Part shown: in pieces, positions 1-9,600 of the stretch
Layout of the letters: the number at the start of each line of letters is the position of its first letter
Numbering within the stretch: position 1 is the first letter of the stretch
From: Deltaproteobacteria bacterium
Lineage (GTDB): Bacteria > Bdellovibrionota_B > Oligoflexia > Oligoflexales > Bog-1112
Reading direction: 5' to 3'
Length of the DNA stretch: 64,000 nucleotides
Assembly (NCBI GenBank): GCA_016186945.1
Contig: JACPKR010000053.1
Span: forward strand, 89,518-153,517
Program-made: the position numbers and the translations under genes
The notes under the pieces: model-generated
Seen by the model: only the letters and a program-made list of their open reading frames with translations
Databases searched by the model: none
Told to the model about the DNA's origin: nothing

Positions 1-1059
1 AATCCTGACCACATCGCCCCGAAGCTTGACCATACCGAGGGAGTGGGTTTCCATAATTGCCTGAAGGGCTTCGTCCCAAGGGACATCCTGAAGTTTCAGA
101 TAAATTTTCTTCGTACTGATGGAATCCGGGATGATGAAGTTCACTTGATTTTCTGCGGAAAGTGCCCTGATGACTTCTCTCAGACTGGCGCCTTTGAACT
201 CGATACTGATCGGCTGAAAGGCTGACTGTTCCTCATCGACATCCTGGTCTTTTCCTGTCACCTCGATTGCTTCGGGAGCAGGCTTCGAGGGAGCTTCCTG
301 CTGGGACCGCTCCTCCTGGAGGTCTAAATTAAGGTTCTCGTTGATTTGCTGGTTTTGATTTTGAACTTGTTGGTTGAGAGCTTGATTGTCGAGATTCAGA
401 TTTTCATCGTCCAATTGCAGAGTTTCATCCACCTCTTGGAAATTTTCCTGCGCCACAGACAAAATGGTGAAAGGCACTTCTACGCCTTGCTCTCGTTTCC
501 CTCCCAGATAGGATTCCGGGATGTCGAAGCTTAGAAGGAGATTGCCTTCCTTGGCGAAAAGTTGAGGAGTCGCCGCCTGCCTCAAGGTAAGGATGACGTC
601 CGCAGTTCCATCCGAATTTTGCCTGGTGCGGATATAGGAGACGGGACTGGGGAATTCGCTTGCATCAATATCGCGTCGAATCTTTGACCGAACCGAGGTG
701 TCAAAGAACCTAACGATCAATTCCGGTTGATTCTTCAAGTTCTTTTCGTGGAGCAGATCGTACTGGGGTGCCCCTTTTGTAACGATCTCGACATTAACTA
801 GTCGATTTTCACGTTGGAAGTCGTAACCGATCCACCACAGACTCGCTTTCGTAGGAATAAGTTCGCGCGGAGTGATCGGTGCTGCCGCCGGGGGAACGGA
901 ACTTGCCTGCACTTGCTCTTTTTTTTGAGGCTGCTCGAATTGCATATTTGCGTCGAAGTCTTCTTCAAACTCATTCGGAGCCAAGACGTCTTCGACCTCG
1001 ACATACTCGGGGGCACAGGACGTAACGAGATAGAGGCCAGTGATGAGCAAAGCCTTCAT
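1..1059 (-). CDS. pilQ: Type IV pilus secretin PilQ, N-terminal part (3' end outside window)
   Basis: PilQ forms the outer-membrane ring through which the type IV pilus passes. The frame is open for 353 codons from an ATG at 1059 to the window edge, so only the periplasmic N-terminus is visible. Residues 1-15 form a lipoprotein signal with lipobox VTSC (Cys15). Residues about 85-182 look like an AMIN peptidoglycan-binding domain. About 205-250 is an N/Q/L-rich linker with repeated LNL-type units. About 285-350 matches the secretin/TonB short N-terminal (STN) domain (FKGASLREVIRALS, then NFIIPD). The start codon overlaps the pilP stop as ATGA, so it is the last visible gene of the pilMNOPQ operon. 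Call is by domain order and operon position; the secretin core lies beyond base 1. Confidence 0.88.
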   Translation of the reverse strand, partial: MKALLITGLYLVTSCAPEYVEVEDVLAPNEFEEDFDANMQFEQPQKKEQVQASSVPPAAAPITPRELIPTKASLWWIGYDFQRENRLVNVEIVTKGAPQYDLLHEKNLKNQPELIVRFFDTSVRSKIRRDIDASEFPSPVSYIRTRQNSDGTADVILTLRQAATPQLFAKEGNLLLSFDIPESYLGGKREQGVEVPFTILSVAQENFQEVDETLQLDDENLNLDNQALNQQVQNQNQQINENLNLDLQEERSQQEAPSKPAPEAIEVTGKDQDVDEEQSAFQPISIEFKGASLREVIRALSAENQVNFIIPDSISTKKIYLKLQDVPWDEALQAIMETHSLGMVKLRGDVVRI

Positions 1060-1886
1060 GGTTCCACCTCGTCTAGTTGGGGTGTTGCAGGAACTTCAGG
1101 TACCTTTTGTTCGATCGGGGAAGCCGCGGGAGAGGTCGGTTCCACAGGTGACAGATCACGCACGGGAATCGTTGTTTGACCGTCGCGTAGCTCAGGCTCC
1201 AGTTCAGCCTGATCGAGGATATCTTTGCGACGTTCCTCGTAATTTTCTGACTTCAGGTAATTGTGTTTTCCGTAACCAAACTGATTGGGCAATCCGAGTT
1301 TACTGGCCCGGATGATGATCTTATCCTCCGGCAGAGCTTGTTCCCCTTCGAGCCAAAGTTTGAAGTCTTCAAACTGTCGAGTGCCGTCAGACGCCAAGGA
1401 AAATTCACGAACGGTTGCATATTTTTCCCCGATTTCTACAATTTTTCCACCCCTCTGACCGATGGAATCTCCGAGAGTGACCACGACTCCTTCATTGCCA
1501 GGTGTCATGACCATAGCCTTTCGTTCACCGTTCCGAAGAATCCACACCCCGACGACGTTAAGTTCCCACAATGGGTATTTTTGCAAAACACTCACGATCG
1601 GTAACTCTACTTTTGCAAGCAGAGTTGACAGTAAGGGGGGAACAAAAGGGTTTGGTTTCGACATGGATGAATAATGGTAGTCGCTTTGGAGGCCAACAAT
1701 TTCTCGAACTTCCACTTTTGTTGTCACTTCACGAGAAGGTGGAGCACTTATCCAGTTGGCATCTTCCTGGGAGAACAGCGAACGGGGGCTAAGAGAACAC
1801 ATCAACAGTAAGGTTACCGCAAATAGGCGAACGTTCCCCTCACGTTTCCAGACTGACCTTTCCTTTTTTCTTCCCAGTGCGGTCAC
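1056..1886 (-). CDS. pilP: Type IV pilus assembly lipoprotein-like protein PilP
   Basis: PilP links the inner-membrane PilNO complex to the PilQ secretin. The 276-residue protein has a basic N-terminus, a hydrophobic segment at about 20-40, and a PilP-type beta domain at about 75-185 (NPFVPPL, then LWELNVVGVW and a GD-containing strand pattern). The C-terminal 45 residues are rich in Pro, Glu and Thr. It is longer than the typical 170-180-residue PilP, mainly through the C-terminal extension. Its start overlaps the pilO stop by 4 bases and its stop overlaps the pilQ start by 4 bases, so translation is probably coupled. No lipobox cysteine is evident at the end of the hydrophobic segment, so it may be an anchored rather than lipidated form. 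Confidence 0.85.
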   Translation of the reverse strand: MTALGRKKERSVWKREGNVRLFAVTLLLMCSLSPRSLFSQEDANWISAPPSREVTTKVEVREIVGLQSDYHYSSMSKPNPFVPPLLSTLLAKVELPIVSVLQKYPLWELNVVGVWILRNGERKAMVMTPGNEGVVVTLGDSIGQRGGKIVEIGEKYATVREFSLASDGTRQFEDFKLWLEGEQALPEDKIIIRASKLGLPNQFGYGKHNYLKSENYEERRKDILDQAELEPELRDGQTTIPVRDLSPVEPTSPAASPIEQKVPEVPATPQLDEVEP

Positions 1887-2593
1887 CGTTTTTTCTTCTC
1901 CCCTTCTTTTTTCACGGGAGGTTTTGTTGCTTCCTGTATGGCCAAGTTCTCTCGTTCCGTAAGAGTGCGGAACACGACCATGTCACACGTAGCCCGAATT
2001 TTTGTTTTTGCCCGTCGTAGTTCCTGCTGCTGATCGTCGGACAGGCCCTTTATTTCTTCAGGGGAAACGTCTTCAGCATCTGCTACTTTTATAGAGAAAT
2101 TTTCGATGTGAACGAGGATCTCCAAGTGAACCAGATGGTCGAAAAAGCTAGAGATCTGGCCATAGGTACCCTCCAAGTCCAGTCTAATCGGTAGTTGCAA
2201 ATACTTGAAAGCTGTCTCGGAGGGGACTTCTTCACCTGGGTCGAACATTTTGATAGAAACCCCTAATTCCTGAGCAATTAGCTCCGTTTTTTGTAGGATC
2301 TGGTCCATGAAGAAGACGTCGGGCAATTTTTTACTAGCCTCGGTCATTTCCTTTTCTTTGCTGGCGAGTGCTAGTTCAAGTTCGGGAAGTTCCTCTCGTT
2401 TTTTGAGTGCTTCTTTGAACTTCTTGTCCGCTACCTCACGTTCCGTCGAGGCTAACACTCTCTCCTCCTGTAAAGTGGGCCAGTGGTTCCACAGGTCATA
2501 GGCTGCCGGTGCCACTGCCAAGAGGGTTAACATGGCAAGTCTTTTTCCAAAGGCGAGGTCCCTGTACCTTGAAATGAGTTCATCTAGACTCAT
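1883..2593 (-). CDS. pilO: Type IV pilus inner-membrane protein PilO
   Basis: PilO pairs with PilN in the inner-membrane alignment complex of the type IV pilus. The 236-residue protein has the expected short cytoplasmic N-terminus, one membrane segment at about 18-36, a coiled coil at about 45-95 rich in Glu and Lys, and a ferredoxin-like periplasmic domain at about 95-195 (VFFMDQILQKTELIAQELG, then LPIRLDLEGTYGQISSFFDHL). The last residues are highly basic (KKEGEKKKR). It overlaps pilN and pilP by 4 bases each (ATGA). Size and order are typical of PilO. Confidence 0.9.
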   Translation of the reverse strand: MSLDELISRYRDLAFGKRLAMLTLLAVAPAAYDLWNHWPTLQEERVLASTEREVADKKFKEALKKREELPELELALASKEKEMTEASKKLPDVFFMDQILQKTELIAQELGVSIKMFDPGEEVPSETAFKYLQLPIRLDLEGTYGQISSFFDHLVHLEILVHIENFSIKVADAEDVSPEEIKGLSDDQQQELRRAKTKIRATCDMVVFRTLTERENLAIQEATKPPVKKEGEKKKR

Positions 2594-3384
2594 GTTGAGC
2601 TTTGGTCCTTTTCTTTAGATTCGTCGGAGTCTGGTTCAGGCTTGGGTTCAGGTTTTAGTTCGCCCCGTTCTCCATATTTCACTGTGAGGAAGAACATTGG
2701 AAATTTGCTTAGTTCTGGAAATTTTTGCATCGCACCTGCATCCGACCCACTGCCTTTCTCAGTCACTTGAATTTCCCTGACTTCCTGGAGTGCTTTCTGC
2801 GCTTCGGTTCCCGACGTTGTTTTTTGGCGTTCTGTTTGGGAAGTTCCCGCTGTGGTGACTTTTTCCAGGAAAACAGCGGGGAAGAAAACATGGGTGCGGA
2901 TATCAGTGGGGTCGAATTCCTGTTGCTTGGTCTCTTCCAACGCGGAGATGAATTCAGCAATCAGAAGGCTGTCGAAGGCCGCTCCTGCGATTTTGATCTG
3001 CTTCGAGGGAGAGTCATCGGACAGGGATGTGAACCACATGCCTTCCGGTTTCAGATTCTGAAAGTGTTCCAAGAGGATAATGGGAAGGTAGCGTGCTATC
3101 TTGGAAACGGTGATCCGCTCGATCGCTCCTATTTTCTCTGCAAGAACATCCAGCTGAGTTTTAATTTGCGCGTAACGCTGGACGTCGACCTGTAGGCGTT
3201 TTGTGTTACGGCGGAGCAGCTGGGTTTCCACCTGGAAATCAGCAATTTCATGCTCCACGGACCCTACATAAAGCTCAGTTCCCAAGAGGGCACCACCAAG
3301 GAGAAGCGCAAAGAGGACAAGTTCCGGAATATACCAGTACTTATTTTCAAGTTCGAGTGGTGGTGCAAGATTGATCTTAATCAT
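2590..3384 (-). CDS. pilN: Type IV pilus inner-membrane protein PilN
   Basis: PilN binds PilM through its cytoplasmic N-terminus and PilO through its periplasmic part. The protein opens with MIKINLAPP, which matches the conserved PilM-binding INLLP-type motif. A membrane segment follows at about 18-42, then a coiled coil at about 45-95 and a periplasmic domain to about 190. The C-terminal 70 residues contain a long acidic Lys/Glu/Pro tail (EPKPEPDSDESKEKDQSS), making it longer (264) than a usual 180-200-residue PilN. It sits 9 bases downstream of pilM and overlaps pilO by 4 bases. Confidence 0.9.
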   Translation of the reverse strand: MIKINLAPPLELENKYWYIPELVLFALLLGGALLGTELYVGSVEHEIADFQVETQLLRRNTKRLQVDVQRYAQIKTQLDVLAEKIGAIERITVSKIARYLPIILLEHFQNLKPEGMWFTSLSDDSPSKQIKIAGAAFDSLLIAEFISALEETKQQEFDPTDIRTHVFFPAVFLEKVTTAGTSQTERQKTTSGTEAQKALQEVREIQVTEKGSGSDAGAMQKFPELSKFPMFFLTVKYGERGELKPEPKPEPDSDESKEKDQSST

Positions 3385-3393
3385 CCGGGACTC

Positions 3394-4455
3394 TTACTCC
3401 CTGGTATCTTCGAAGCGCCGTAAACCCAACCCAAGCACCGTGCTAAACGATGGGCCTACCCAACGCAGATACTGGCGACTGAAGCGTTTAGGCACGAGAA
3501 TGTTTTTAAATGGATCGACACGTTCAACGGGCACGGAGAGTTTTTGAGCGATCGACTCGGCCAATTTCCGAGACGACGCTCCTCCGCCCGAAAGAAAGAT
3601 GCCTTTCACTCGATCCTGATCAATGGGGGCTTCTCCACTTTGGAAAAAGAAGTCCACTGTCATTTGAAGGTCAGAGACGAACTGTTCGTTTACCCCTGCG
3701 ATGGTTTTTTGAATTTCCGGACTTAGGACACTTTCACCTCGCTGGTCTTTTTGCTTGGCCCGCTCAGCGTCCTCGTAAGAGATGCCCATGGCATCAGCGA
3801 TGGCTTTTGTGAAGTGGTCTCCTCCAAGTCCGATCTCCCTTGTGTAGAGATATTGGCCGTTGCCGAGAAAAATGACTTGCGAAGCGGTGGTGCCAACGTT
3901 GATGATCGCTATCAAGCCCGGGAGAAGGCCATAGTTTTGTTCCACCGTGTTTGTTAACGCAAAAACATCGCAATCCATGACCCCGATTTTCAGACCTGCG
4001 CTTTTGAGAACAGCAACCCGGTCATCGACGATCTCTTTTTTTGCCCCGACAAGGAGAACGATTTTTTCAGCACTGGTCATTCCCTGCGAGAACGTTTGGA
4101 AATCGAAGTAAAGGTCGTTGACGTCCATCTGGAAATGTTGCTCAGCCTCTGCTAGCACCTGATCCTCGACGCCCATAGCACCTTCTGACATGCGAATGCG
4201 CTTGACGATGACCGAGCTTCCTCCCAAAGACATAGCCGCTCGCTTCAGCAAGCGTCTTCCCCCTGCCGAGCGTAAGGCACCAGCGAGGGCGCGTTCCACG
4301 GCATGAAAGTCTCTGATGACACCGTTGACAATACTGCCGGGTGGGATCGGAAATTGCCCCATCCGAGACAATTTCCGTTGCTGCTTGCCGGCTAGTTCGA
4401 CAACTTTGATCGATGTCGAGCCGATGTCGATGGCCACCATCGGGTTTTCGAACAT
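3394..4455 (-). CDS. pilM: Type IV pilus actin-like ATPase PilM
   Basis: PilM is the cytoplasmic actin-like ATPase that carries PilN in the type IV pilus machine. The 353-residue length is canonical. Visible actin-fold signatures are the phosphate-1 motif VAIDIGSTSIKVVEL at residues 7-21, the second phosphate loop INVGTTASQVIFL near 186-198, and the adenosine loop GIFLSGGGASSRKL near 285-298. It is the first gene of the minus-strand pil operon, and the 93-bp gap to the upstream zinc-ribbon gene should hold the promoter. No truncation or missing motif is seen. Confidence 0.93.
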   Translation of the reverse strand: MFENPMVAIDIGSTSIKVVELAGKQQRKLSRMGQFPIPPGSIVNGVIRDFHAVERALAGALRSAGGRRLLKRAAMSLGGSSVIVKRIRMSEGAMGVEDQVLAEAEQHFQMDVNDLYFDFQTFSQGMTSAEKIVLLVGAKKEIVDDRVAVLKSAGLKIGVMDCDVFALTNTVEQNYGLLPGLIAIINVGTTASQVIFLGNGQYLYTREIGLGGDHFTKAIADAMGISYEDAERAKQKDQRGESVLSPEIQKTIAGVNEQFVSDLQMTVDFFFQSGEAPIDQDRVKGIFLSGGGASSRKLAESIAQKLSVPVERVDPFKNILVPKRFSRQYLRWVGPSFSTVLGLGLRRFEDTRE

Positions 4456-4548
4456 GAGAATTCCAAAGATAAAGTAAGGTTCACCTATATTGTTTCACTG
4501 TCGCGTGAAGGCTTGCAATGAGCCAGGGTAGGCAAGATTTTCCAGGAA

Positions 4549-4833
4549 TTACTTGAAGAGATTGTCTAGCTTTTTCTTGGCGTCTTGAGCTTCATTGTTC
4601 TCACTGCCTTGCTGGGACTGGGCAGAAAAGTAGCCGCAGAAGTTCGAAGCGTCCTTGTTTCGCACCCACTCGGCTTGTGGCTCCCGGCATTCATGGTGAG
4701 AATGAGGATCGTAGAACCTACAGTTGAGACAAACTTTCGCATCCCAGCCGCATTTCGGGCAGGCATCGGAACGACCCAGCGGGGGATCAAACACCCAATG
4801 AAATTGGCAATGATGGCAAACGATGGTAGACAG
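4549..4833 (-). CDS. Small zinc-ribbon protein, probable CTG start
   Basis: A small cytoplasmic Cys-rich protein of unknown role. From a GTG at 4794 it would have 81 residues, but the frame stays open upstream to a TAA and encodes CHHCQFHW before that GTG. Starting at CTG 4833-4831, six bases behind a perfect GGAGG (4844-4840), gives a 94-residue protein with paired CxxC knuckles at residues 6-9 and 26-29 (CHHC, CPKC), then CLNC and further Cys/His. That is the pattern of a zinc ribbon, and the GTG version would lose half of the first site. The C-terminus is charged and Gln/Glu-rich. It lies upstream of pilM on the same strand and divergent from the cystathionine beta-synthase gene. Start assignment is inference from the ribosome binding site and the metal site. 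Confidence 0.7.
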   Translation of the reverse strand: MSTIVCHHCQFHWVFDPPLGRSDACPKCGWDAKVCLNCRFYDPHSHHECREPQAEWVRNKDASNFCGYFSAQSQQGSENNEAQDAKKKLDNLFK

Positions 4834-4932
4834 AAATTACCTCCTTAGAGCGTGCAAAAAAAATCGTCGGTCACCTTTGATCTTGTCGAAAAAATCCGTG
4901 CGTGGATAATAAGAGAAAATGGAGAAACCGCA

Positions 4933-5880
4933 ATGCGATATCAGTCAATTCTCGAAACTGTTGGCAAAACCCCGCTCGTCAAATTCCAAAAAATAGGTGC
5001 ACACCTGTCCTGCAACCTCTACGGGAAGTGTGAATTTTTCAATCCCGGCGGTTCCGTAAAGGATCGTATTGCCGTGCGGATGATCGAAGAAGCCGAAAAG
5101 TCTGGCCGCATCCGACCTGGCGATACCTTGATCGAACCGACTTCGGGCAATACCGGGATCGGCATGGCGTTAGCAGGTGCTGTGATGGGTTATCATGTCA
5201 TCATCACAATGCCGGAAAAGATGAGCCGGGAAAAACAGGTCGTGCTCGAGGCGCTGGGAGCAAAGATTATCCGAACACCTACCGAAGCACGATGGGACGC
5301 ACCCGAAAGTCATATAGGTGTAGCCAAACGCCTAGAGTTAGAGCTTCCCAACGCCCACATCCTTGACCAATACTGCAACGACGACAACCCCCTCGCCCAC
5401 TACTACGGCACGGGACAGGAAATCTGGGACGACCTTGACGGTGAAGTCGACATGGTCGTGATCGGCGCGGGAACAGGAGGAACTATCACCGGCATTGCCA
5501 AGCTGATGAAGGAAAAAAACCCAAACTGCGTTATCGTCGGTGTTGATCCCGTGGGATCCCTCCTTGCCGGAGGGGATGAGATTGGCACTTACAAGGTGGA
5601 AGGTATCGGTTACGATTTTATCCCCAAGGTGCTTGACCGCTCCCTTGTCGACAGGTGGGTGAAGACACAAGACCGGGAATCTTTCCTTCTCGCACGTAGG
5701 CTCATCATAGAAGAAGGCTTGCTTGTTGGCGGTTCGTCCGGCTCCGCCCTCTTCGCAGCGTTGCAGGAGGCCCCCTTGCTGAAAGCTGGAGCCAACTGCG
5801 TGATCATCCTGCCCGACGGCGTTCGCAACTACCTTACGAAATTTGTCGATGACAAATGGATGCGAGACAACAATTTTTGA
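4933..5880 (+). CDS. Cystathionine beta-synthase / cysteine synthase-like PLP enzyme
   Basis: A fold-type II pyridoxal-phosphate enzyme that either condenses serine with homocysteine (cystathionine beta-synthase) or makes cysteine from O-acetylserine. The start ATG at 4933 follows GGAG and begins [16 protein letters not shown], the normal beginning of this family. The PLP lysine is in NPGGSVKDR, the substrate loop is [10 protein letters not shown], the phosphate-binding loop is [10 protein letters not shown], and the C-terminal Ser loop is GGSSGSA. The pattern [16 protein letters not shown] resembles eukaryotic-type CBS more than CysK, but no C-terminal CBS (Bateman) pair is present (315 residues). 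It is monocistronic here and is followed by a family 2 repeat. Exact substrate is not decided. Confidence 0.85.
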   Translation: MRYQSILETVGKTPLVKFQKIGAHLSCNLYGKCEFFNPGGSVKDRIAVRMIEEAEKSGRIRPGDTLIEPTSGNTGIGMALAGAVMGYHVIITMPEKMSREKQVVLEALGAKIIRTPTEARWDAPESHIGVAKRLELELPNAHILDQYCNDDNPLAHYYGTGQEIWDDLDGEVDMVVIGAGTGGTITGIAKLMKEKNPNCVIVGVDPVGSLLAGGDEIGTYKVEGIGYDFIPKVLDRSLVDRWVKTQDRESFLLARRLIIEEGLLVGGSSGSALFAALQEAPLLKAGANCVIILPDGVRNYLTKFVDDKWMRDNNF

Positions 5881-5902
5881 CGATCAAAACAATCGGGACA
5901 TT

Positions 5903-6070
5903 CTATAGTATTTTGGAAAAAGAATTTGTGGAGAGGACCTTTTTTGAAAAAAAGTTCCCCTCCACGCCTCCCCCCAAAAAACTTTAAATACTGAAGTTTT
6001 TGAAAAGGGGGTTGGGGAAAAAACTTTTTTCAAAAAGTTTGTCCACAAATTGATTATCTTGAACACTATA
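5903..6070. repeat. Family 2 palindromic repeat, copy a (full)
   Basis: A 168-bp AT-rich element with ends CTATAGTATT and AACACTATA. The interior has the landmarks shared by all copies: GGAGAGGACCTTTTTTGAA, CCCCTCCACGCCTCCCCCC, and a palindromic AAACTTTAAATACTGAAGTTT region. Copy b at 32991-33161 is nearly identical in the opposite orientation. The copy fills most of the gap between the CBS-like gene and the cyclic-nucleotide-binding gene and ends 12 bases before the latter's ATG, so it probably contributes to its promoter or leader. Confidence 0.85.
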
Positions 6071-6082
6071 AGAAAGTAAACC

Positions 6083-6661
6083 ATGTCGATGAAATCCCTG
6101 AGTGACGAGTCTCTTGACCCCCAAGTTCTCGCTGAAAAGCAGAAAGACCCACGATGGGGCGCCCAGCTGCTCCGTCAGATCAGCATTTTCGGATACCTCC
6201 ATGATGACGAACTTGCAGAGTTGTACGCCCTCGGGAATACCCTCACTCAAGCTGCCAAGTCAAACACCGTAATCGAGGGTGAAAACAGTCGGGGACTCTT
6301 CATCATCCTCGCCGGCAAGGTGTCCGTTTACAAACGCGACACTTCCTCGAACCGTCTCCTTCGCCTGACCTACCTGGAGCCTGGTGCGTCCTTTGGGGAA
6401 CTATCCCTCTTCGACGATGCCCCGCGTTCAGCCACCATCACGGCGGAATCGACTTGTACTCTTTTCTCACTTGAGCAGAAAGGCTTCCAAGACTACCTCA
6501 ACCGGAAAGGGGATAACCTCAAAGCCCGCTTCTACCAGAAATGCGCAGAAGATATGACCGAACGCTTTCGCAAACAGAACGACGACTACATCATCTCCCA
6601 GCACCTCCTGTGGAAACACGCACTGCGACGTGAAACCCCCACAGGGGGACCTGGCGAGTAA
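6083..6661 (+). CDS. Cyclic nucleotide-binding (Crp/cNMP-type) domain protein
   Basis: A 192-residue protein with one cyclic-nucleotide-binding domain at about 30-155. The beta-roll is clear (YALGNTLTQAAKSNTVIEGENSR), followed by LFIILAGKVSVYKR and the phosphate-binding cassette GASFGELSLFDDAPRSATITA, in which Glu and Arg of FGE and PRSA are intact. After the domain there is only a short helical tail and no helix-turn-helix, so it is a stand-alone sensor or adaptor rather than a Crp-like regulator. It begins 12 bases after a family 2 repeat, and its 3' end is convergent with the large protease gene, 7 bases apart. Confidence 0.88.
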   Translation: MSMKSLSDESLDPQVLAEKQKDPRWGAQLLRQISIFGYLHDDELAELYALGNTLTQAAKSNTVIEGENSRGLFIILAGKVSVYKRDTSSNRLLRLTYLEPGASFGELSLFDDAPRSATITAESTCTLFSLEQKGFQDYLNRKGDNLKARFYQKCAEDMTERFRKQNDDYIISQHLLWKHALRRETPTGGPGE

Positions 6662-6668
6662 CACACGT

Positions 6669-9600
6669 CTACTGACTCTGAAGTCTATTCCACAAGGCGA
6701 AACCAAGTACGTATGCCTCATGTTCCCGTTGCGCAAGCTGTTCGATCTCAAACCAGAGCTTTTTCTTGTTGAACTCAAAACACGTGACAACTCCTTGATC
6801 TTCTTCGACGGCCAATTGAGCCTGCGAAGCAATGACCGCACTTACACCAAGCACAGCGAGAATTCCAATACCCCCAACGACGACACCTTTCCAGCGACCG
6901 CCTCCTTCAGCTTCCATTTCAGTAGGACCTTTTGTTTTCTCGCGCATGTCAGTCTCGGGCATGTCGGAAGGTATCGGTCGCTTAAAGTCGTCCAAATAGT
7001 CGGGCCGTTCTGTAACTGCACCCGCCCTTTGCCTTTTCAATAGGTCCATATAGGATTCCGCGTTCGCCCGGTGTCCTTCAACTTCCGTGTGGATGGCCTC
7101 GACGTCAGCCCGACGTGTTTCAAATGTGTTTCTGAGGACTACCGAGTCGGGAGCATCCAGAGGGATGAGCTTTTCGCTCAAGACCGCGTCAATGGAGGTT
7201 TTTTTCACCATTGCTTCCTTAACAAGATCCCAGTTCCTGGAAATAACTTCCGCTGCCTTGGCCTGTTCCCACAGTCTAAGGGAGACTGTTTCTTCGAGAG
7301 ATTGTCTGAGCTTGAATGTGCTCCCCAGTTGTTCCTGGAATGATTCGAACAGGGCCTGACGTTTGGTTCTCACCTCTTCTATTCTGCTTTCGTATTGCTC
7401 CCTGATTCGCTGCGATCGGGCCATTCCGTCAAGACGTCCCCGTTCAGCTTCCAGCCCAGATTTTGCCGTCTGTGCACGTTCCAGGTCAAGTTCAAGCCCA
7501 CGTTTTTGCGAGGCACTCAGCTTCGAACCTGGTTTCCGCAAGCGATCTATAAAACGAGAGAAGCGGCCTTTTTTGGGCGACGGAAGTTCAGAAACAGTAG
7601 GAAGTTTATCCGTCGTCACGCTCGCAACAGTCAGTCCTTGTCTAGCTGTTCGGAAGAATTCGTCTGCAGGCCCTGCCGCGGACTCGGGAACTGTCGTCGC
7701 AACACGTGCCCTTTCCTCAACAAAGCGCATTCCTTTTTCGTCCGGCAAGCCTAACATGTTCCGAATTGCTTGTATTTGAGTGTCAACACCTTTCAACTCG
7801 GCTTCGATCTGTCCCGTCTTTGCGACAAGGTCGGGTTCGTCGACAGCAGCTAACGGCTTGCTATCTGGATCGACACCGCGTTCATACTTGTCGAGTAGAT
7901 CTCCTATTTCAGCATCGAGTTTTTCAATATTACCGGATTCAAGGGTCGTTTTTATCTGAGTCAGAGCATCCTGTAAGCGACCCGTCTCTTCAGGAGAAAG
8001 TCGATCCTTCATATGCCTGGGAACCTGAAAGTTCTCTTGCCTGAGAGCGCTGTAGATGACATCTTCCCTTGACAAACCGGCCAGGGAAGGGTGGCGATCA
8101 TAGTCACGGAAAAGATTCGTTTCAAAAACTTTGTCCTGAAACCGGAGCCAATCATTGATGGTGTCTGAAACCAAGGCACGTTTCAGGTGACTTTCGTACA
8201 GGCTCGCTACTCGGTTCGGAAAGTCATCAATAGACACGCTACGCAGTTCTGCGGAAACCCTGGCCTCGAAACTCCTGCCCTCCTCATCTGCACCGAGTAA
8301 GCTCGTTTCGCTACCAAAAAAATCAATACTGAAATTACCAACGTCCGCACGAGTTTCGAATGTAAGTTCACCTTGGGCGTTCCTCTTCAACCCATAAAAT
8401 TCCAAAGCACTTCTTGTAAGTCCTTTTTCTTCTATAAGGGTCCGGTACCGCTCCCTGACTTCAATGATGTCAGGCTTTCGAGCAATGTCACTAATGCTTT
8501 CGTAAGTTTCTCCTCGCATGCGCCTTTCCATAAAGCTGCATGAGTGAATACCACACTGCAAATCCGACTTATACTTAGTCCCGGACCCGACTCTCTGGAA
8601 GTCCTCTGTGATGACATTTGTCACCTTTTCAAACCCCGTTACTCTACGAACTTCATCAATAACCGCATCCGCCCACGGGTGTTGAGTCGAAGCTCCTAAT
8701 CTTTCCGTAGTCCCGTAACGATAAAACCCAGAAGGATCGTACAGTTCAATGTTTCCTTTTTGTTTGTCGACGATCAGCATCATCTCGTGTCCTGGGATGG
8801 TGAGTGGGATCGCTACAAAATTCTTGGCTCCGAGTGCGGTTTCCAGCCTCGAACTAAACTCTTTCCCAAGCAGTTCCGCGTACACATCCCTTGTAGTTTG
8901 CCCTCCGCTTGGAGAAGGAACTCTGGCGAACGGCAATTCGAGTCCTCCTTGGATGGTCTGATAGCGAAGGACCGGCACAAGATCCCAGTCGCTTGCCCTT
9001 CCTTGACCCTGCAGTTCTCCTAGCAGTGCCTGTGAAATGGCAGTACCTTCTCCTGCTCCACTCACGTATTGACCAAAGCCAGATGCGACTCGACTCGGAA
9101 CGAACACCAATCGATCAACCCCTTCAATCTGCATTTTGACGGCAACCAATTTGACTTCCCTACCTTTAGCCTTTGACAATAGTTCGGAAACTTCGGCGCC
9201 TGTTACGCTTGCTTCCGGACCCGGATAGAGAGCCTGTAAACCCCCGGGTTTGCCTGTTCTTGCGGATTGACCTAACTGATCCACAACCCACTGGGTGCGA
9301 GGGTCTCTAGGTGAAGAAAATCGTCTTGTCGCAACCGGCTCTGGCTCTGCGCCCCGAACCTCTTGCTCAGAAGCGGGAGCGGGAGCAGGTGCGGGCGCTT
9401 GCGTAACTGGCGGTGCAGCAGCAAGCAGCAAGCCTTCTGTTGAGGCTGGTTCCGCAGCAGGTATAATCTCGGCCGTATCGACAAACTTATACTGTATTTC
9501 AAACTCATCCAAAGCATAAACGAGAAATCGCCCTGCCTCCCTCGCATCGTACGACGAACAAAGGCGGAGGTTGCGCTTATATGCTTCTATGGTTACTTCA

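Noticed and set aside
1040..1315. Plus-strand ORFs opposite pilP and pilO.
   Set aside because: Shadows of strongly supported minus-strand pil genes with ATGA overlaps.
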